Part shown: piece after piece, positions 22,684 through 24,431 of the stretch
How positions within the stretch are numbered: the stretch's first letter is position 1
How the letters are laid out: the number at the start of each line of letters is the position of its first letter
DNA from: Desulfovibrio sp.
GTDB lineage: Bacteria > Desulfobacterota > Desulfovibrionia > Desulfovibrionales > Desulfovibrionaceae
Assembly: GCA_003525525.1 (NCBI GenBank)
Contig: DQED01000131.1
Location: 1-24,431, forward strand
Direction of reading: 5' to 3'
Length of the DNA: 24,431 nt
The notes under the pieces: generated by a model
What the model saw: the letters and a program-made list of their open reading frames with translations, nothing else
Told to the model about the DNA's origin: nothing
Databases searched by the model: none
Position numbers and translations under genes: made by a program

Positions 22684-24431
22684 ATGACGCTGACTACCCG
22701 TCGAGTATCCATTCTTGCCGCCTGCCTGTTGCTGCCTCTCCTTGCCGCCCATGCCAGCGTGCGCATCGCCCAATCCGTCATTTTCGACAAACAGCGTGCG
22801 GCGTTGCAACAGTCTGCCAAACGCCTGCATTTCGAGCTTATCGACAAGACCATCGACAGTCAGCTCATCGGGGCGACCAGCCTGCTCGGACTTATCCAGC
22901 CGACCATAAAACTCAGCGTCCTGGGCACGAGGCTGACCGAAAGCGACTCCAGCGAAATACACAACGTCCTCGAGCCCCTGCGGCGTCAATTCTCCGCCGA
23001 GGGGACCTACCTCATCGAAGCCGACGGCGTTGTCCGCATCCACGACACGGAAGGCTCCTCGTCGGAAGGCTTGAACGTCGGCTTCCGGCCCTATTTCAAG
23101 CAGGCCATGGCGGGCCGCACGAGCGTTTACGCCGCCGTGGGCCGGCAAACCCGGTCGCGGGGGCTTTACTACGCCGCCCCCGTCCACGAGGGGGCGCTGC
23201 GCTCCTCGCCTGTCATCGGCGTCGTGATGACGAAGGTCGGCGCCGCATTCCTCGATGCGCTCCTGTCCGCATCCGGCTGCCAGGGCGTGCTCCTCTCGCC
23301 GCAAGGCGTGGCCTTCGCCGCCACCAGGCCGGACTGGCTCTTCGCCATGACCCCGCCGGCCGACGCGGGCCGGGTGGAAACGATCCGTCGCCTGGGCCGC
23401 TTCGGCCAGCTCTTCGACATCCATCCGCCGGCCCTGCTGCCCTTTTCCCCCGCGGAGGAAGCCGCTTCCATCGACGGCCACATCTGGAACCTGGCGACGA
23501 TGCCCGTCGAGTGGGAAGATCCGGACGGCCCATGGACCCTGGTGCTGCTGCAGGACACCACCGCCTGGTTCCCCCCGGCCCAGCGGGCGGCAACGGCAGG
23601 GGGCTCCGGGGCGCTGGTCCTTCTCGTGTGCCTTTCGCTCGTGGCCTACGACCGCGTCCGGCTGCGGCGGGCCAGGACGATGGCCCGGTTCCGCACCCTG
23701 GGCGTGGCCATGGAGGTCAGCCCCCTGGCCGTTGTCGTCACCGACCGCAAGACCCGCATCCGCTGGGTCAATCCCCAGTTCGAGCGCGTGACCCAATACA
23801 CGCTCAAGGAAATCAAGGGCCGCAACCCCAACATCCTGGCCAGCGGCGCCACGCCCGTGGAAGTGCACCAGGAGATGTGGCGCTCCCTGAGCGCCGGACA
23901 GCCCTGGAGCGGCGAATTCATCAACCGCCGCAAGGACGGCGGCCGCTACCATGCCCGTGTCGCGATCTCGCCGGTAAACGACGGCAAGGGAAAGCTGCTC
24001 GGCTACGTGGGCCTGCAGGAGGACATCAGCGAATACAAGCGGTTGCTGTCCCGCCTGGAATCGCGGTTGCGCCTGGAGGCGGGGCTCAAACAGTTCGCGG
24101 CCTCGCTGCAAAACGAGTTCGCCGCCGACCGGCTGGCGGCGATCGCCCTGGACGCGCTCGTCCGCTTTCTTTCGCTCCCCTATGCCGCGGTCCATGTCCG
24201 CTGCGAGGAAAACGGAACCGAGGTGCTGGCCCGCTTCGGCGGTCGCTGGCCGGACGCGGAAAAGCCCGGAACCGACCAGCATCTGGCCGGCGACGTGATC
24301 GCTTCGGGCCGGCCGTTCGTCCTGCGCGACCTTCCCGAGGCGGCGGCCGTCACCCTGGCCGGCGGCGCGGCGGCGCTTACGGAAATCCGCCTGCTGCCCC
24401 TCGGCGACGGCCAGGCGGCCCTCGGCGTCCT
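22684..24431 (+). CDS. Membrane sensor protein (extracytoplasmic domain, PAS, GAF-like), 3' truncated
   Basis: The frame is open from ATG 22684 to the window end: 582 residues and no stop. AAGGG lies 6 nt upstream. A first membrane helix (about 8-26) is followed by an extracytoplasmic region of about 270 residues with PDC/Cache-like character (a GTYLIEADGVVRIHD segment, then G-x-x-x-G-F-R-PYFKQAM). A second helix spans about 305-322. A PAS domain (about 335-445) has the segments ITDR-like VVTDRKTRIRWVNPQFERVT and GYVGLQEDISEYKR, and a GAF-like region begins near 460. The output domain (histidine kinase, diguanylate cyclase or other) is outside the window. It is separated from tonB by 362 bp, so there is no evidence that it belongs to the iron region. 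Confidence 0.88.
   Translation, partial: MTLTTRRVSILAACLLLPLLAAHASVRIAQSVIFDKQRAALQQSAKRLHFELIDKTIDSQLIGATSLLGLIQPTIKLSVLGTRLTESDSSEIHNVLEPLRRQFSAEGTYLIEADGVVRIHDTEGSSSEGLNVGFRPYFKQAMAGRTSVYAAVGRQTRSRGLYYAAPVHEGALRSSPVIGVVMTKVGAAFLDALLSASGCQGVLLSPQGVAFAATRPDWLFAMTPPADAGRVETIRRLGRFGQLFDIHPPALLPFSPAEEAASIDGHIWNLATMPVEWEDPDGPWTLVLLQDTTAWFPPAQRAATAGGSGALVLLVCLSLVAYDRVRLRRARTMARFRTLGVAMEVSPLAVVVTDRKTRIRWVNPQFERVTQYTLKEIKGRNPNILASGATPVEVHQEMWRSLSAGQPWSGEFINRRKDGGRYHARVAISPVNDGKGKLLGYVGLQEDISEYKRLLSRLESRLRLEAGLKQFAASLQNEFAADRLAAIALDALVRFLSLPYAAVHVRCEENGTEVLARFGGRWPDAEKPGTDQHLAGDVIASGRPFVLRDLPEAAAVTLAGGAAALTEIRLLPLGDGQAALGV

Overview
The window is very GC-rich and gene-dense. It most resembles the genome of a Desulfovibrio/Solidesulfovibrio-type sulfate reducer. 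This rests on the polyferredoxin-type redox subunit, the style of the intergenic repeats and a ferrosome-like cluster of the kind described in Desulfovibrio magneticus. The taxonomic call is inference; no rRNA or other taxonomic marker is present.

Left edge (1-1300): the 3' end of a four-cluster 4Fe-4S electron-transfer subunit, a G/C-tract inverted repeat, and a leftward hypothetical gene with its own sigma70-like promoter and terminator.

Leftward operon (9263 to 1487): eight tightly packed or overlapping genes. In transcription order they encode a P1B-type ATPase with a CPC motif, a 105-aa degenerate HMA protein, a 440-aa Pro/Gln/Gly-rich repeat protein with a C-terminal membrane segment, a 129-aa Gly-rich membrane protein that looks like the magnetosome protein MamC/Mms13, a 117-aa YPQ-repeat membrane protein, a 77-aa two-helix membrane protein, a second P-type ATPase with a Ser-Cys (non-CPC) membrane motif (FezB-like), and a protein made of three FeoA-like domains. 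I read this as a ferrosome (fez-type) iron-organelle cluster. The presence of a MamC-like protein is its most striking feature.

Regulatory hub (9264-9815): a near-consensus sigma70 promoter (TTGACA, 17 bp, TTATAT) fires leftward. A 19-bp Fur-like palindrome lies almost exactly in its spacer. A structured leader of about 340 nt follows. A PchR/YbtA-type AraC regulator is transcribed divergently.

Rightward iron/metallophore region (9816-22321): the AraC regulator, a heterodimeric exporter-fold ABC pair (YbtPQ/CydDC-like), a TonB-dependent outer-membrane receptor, a SAM-dependent methyltransferase, a NitT/TauT-like ABC importer (binding protein, permease, ATPase), and a dedicated ExbB-ExbD-TonB energiser. 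Most junctions are ATGA/GTGA overlaps. A 19-nt element matching at 16 of 19 positions occurs upstream of both the ABC pair and the receptor, at nearly the same distance from a -10-like hexamer; it is a candidate AraC operator. A second Fur-like palindrome covers the receptor promoter. The window would thus couple Fur-controlled acquisition of a metal chelate, possibly methylated, with Fur-controlled intracellular iron compartmentation.

Right edge (22684-24431): the 5' part of a membrane sensor with extracytoplasmic, PAS and GAF-like regions; its output domain lies outside the window.
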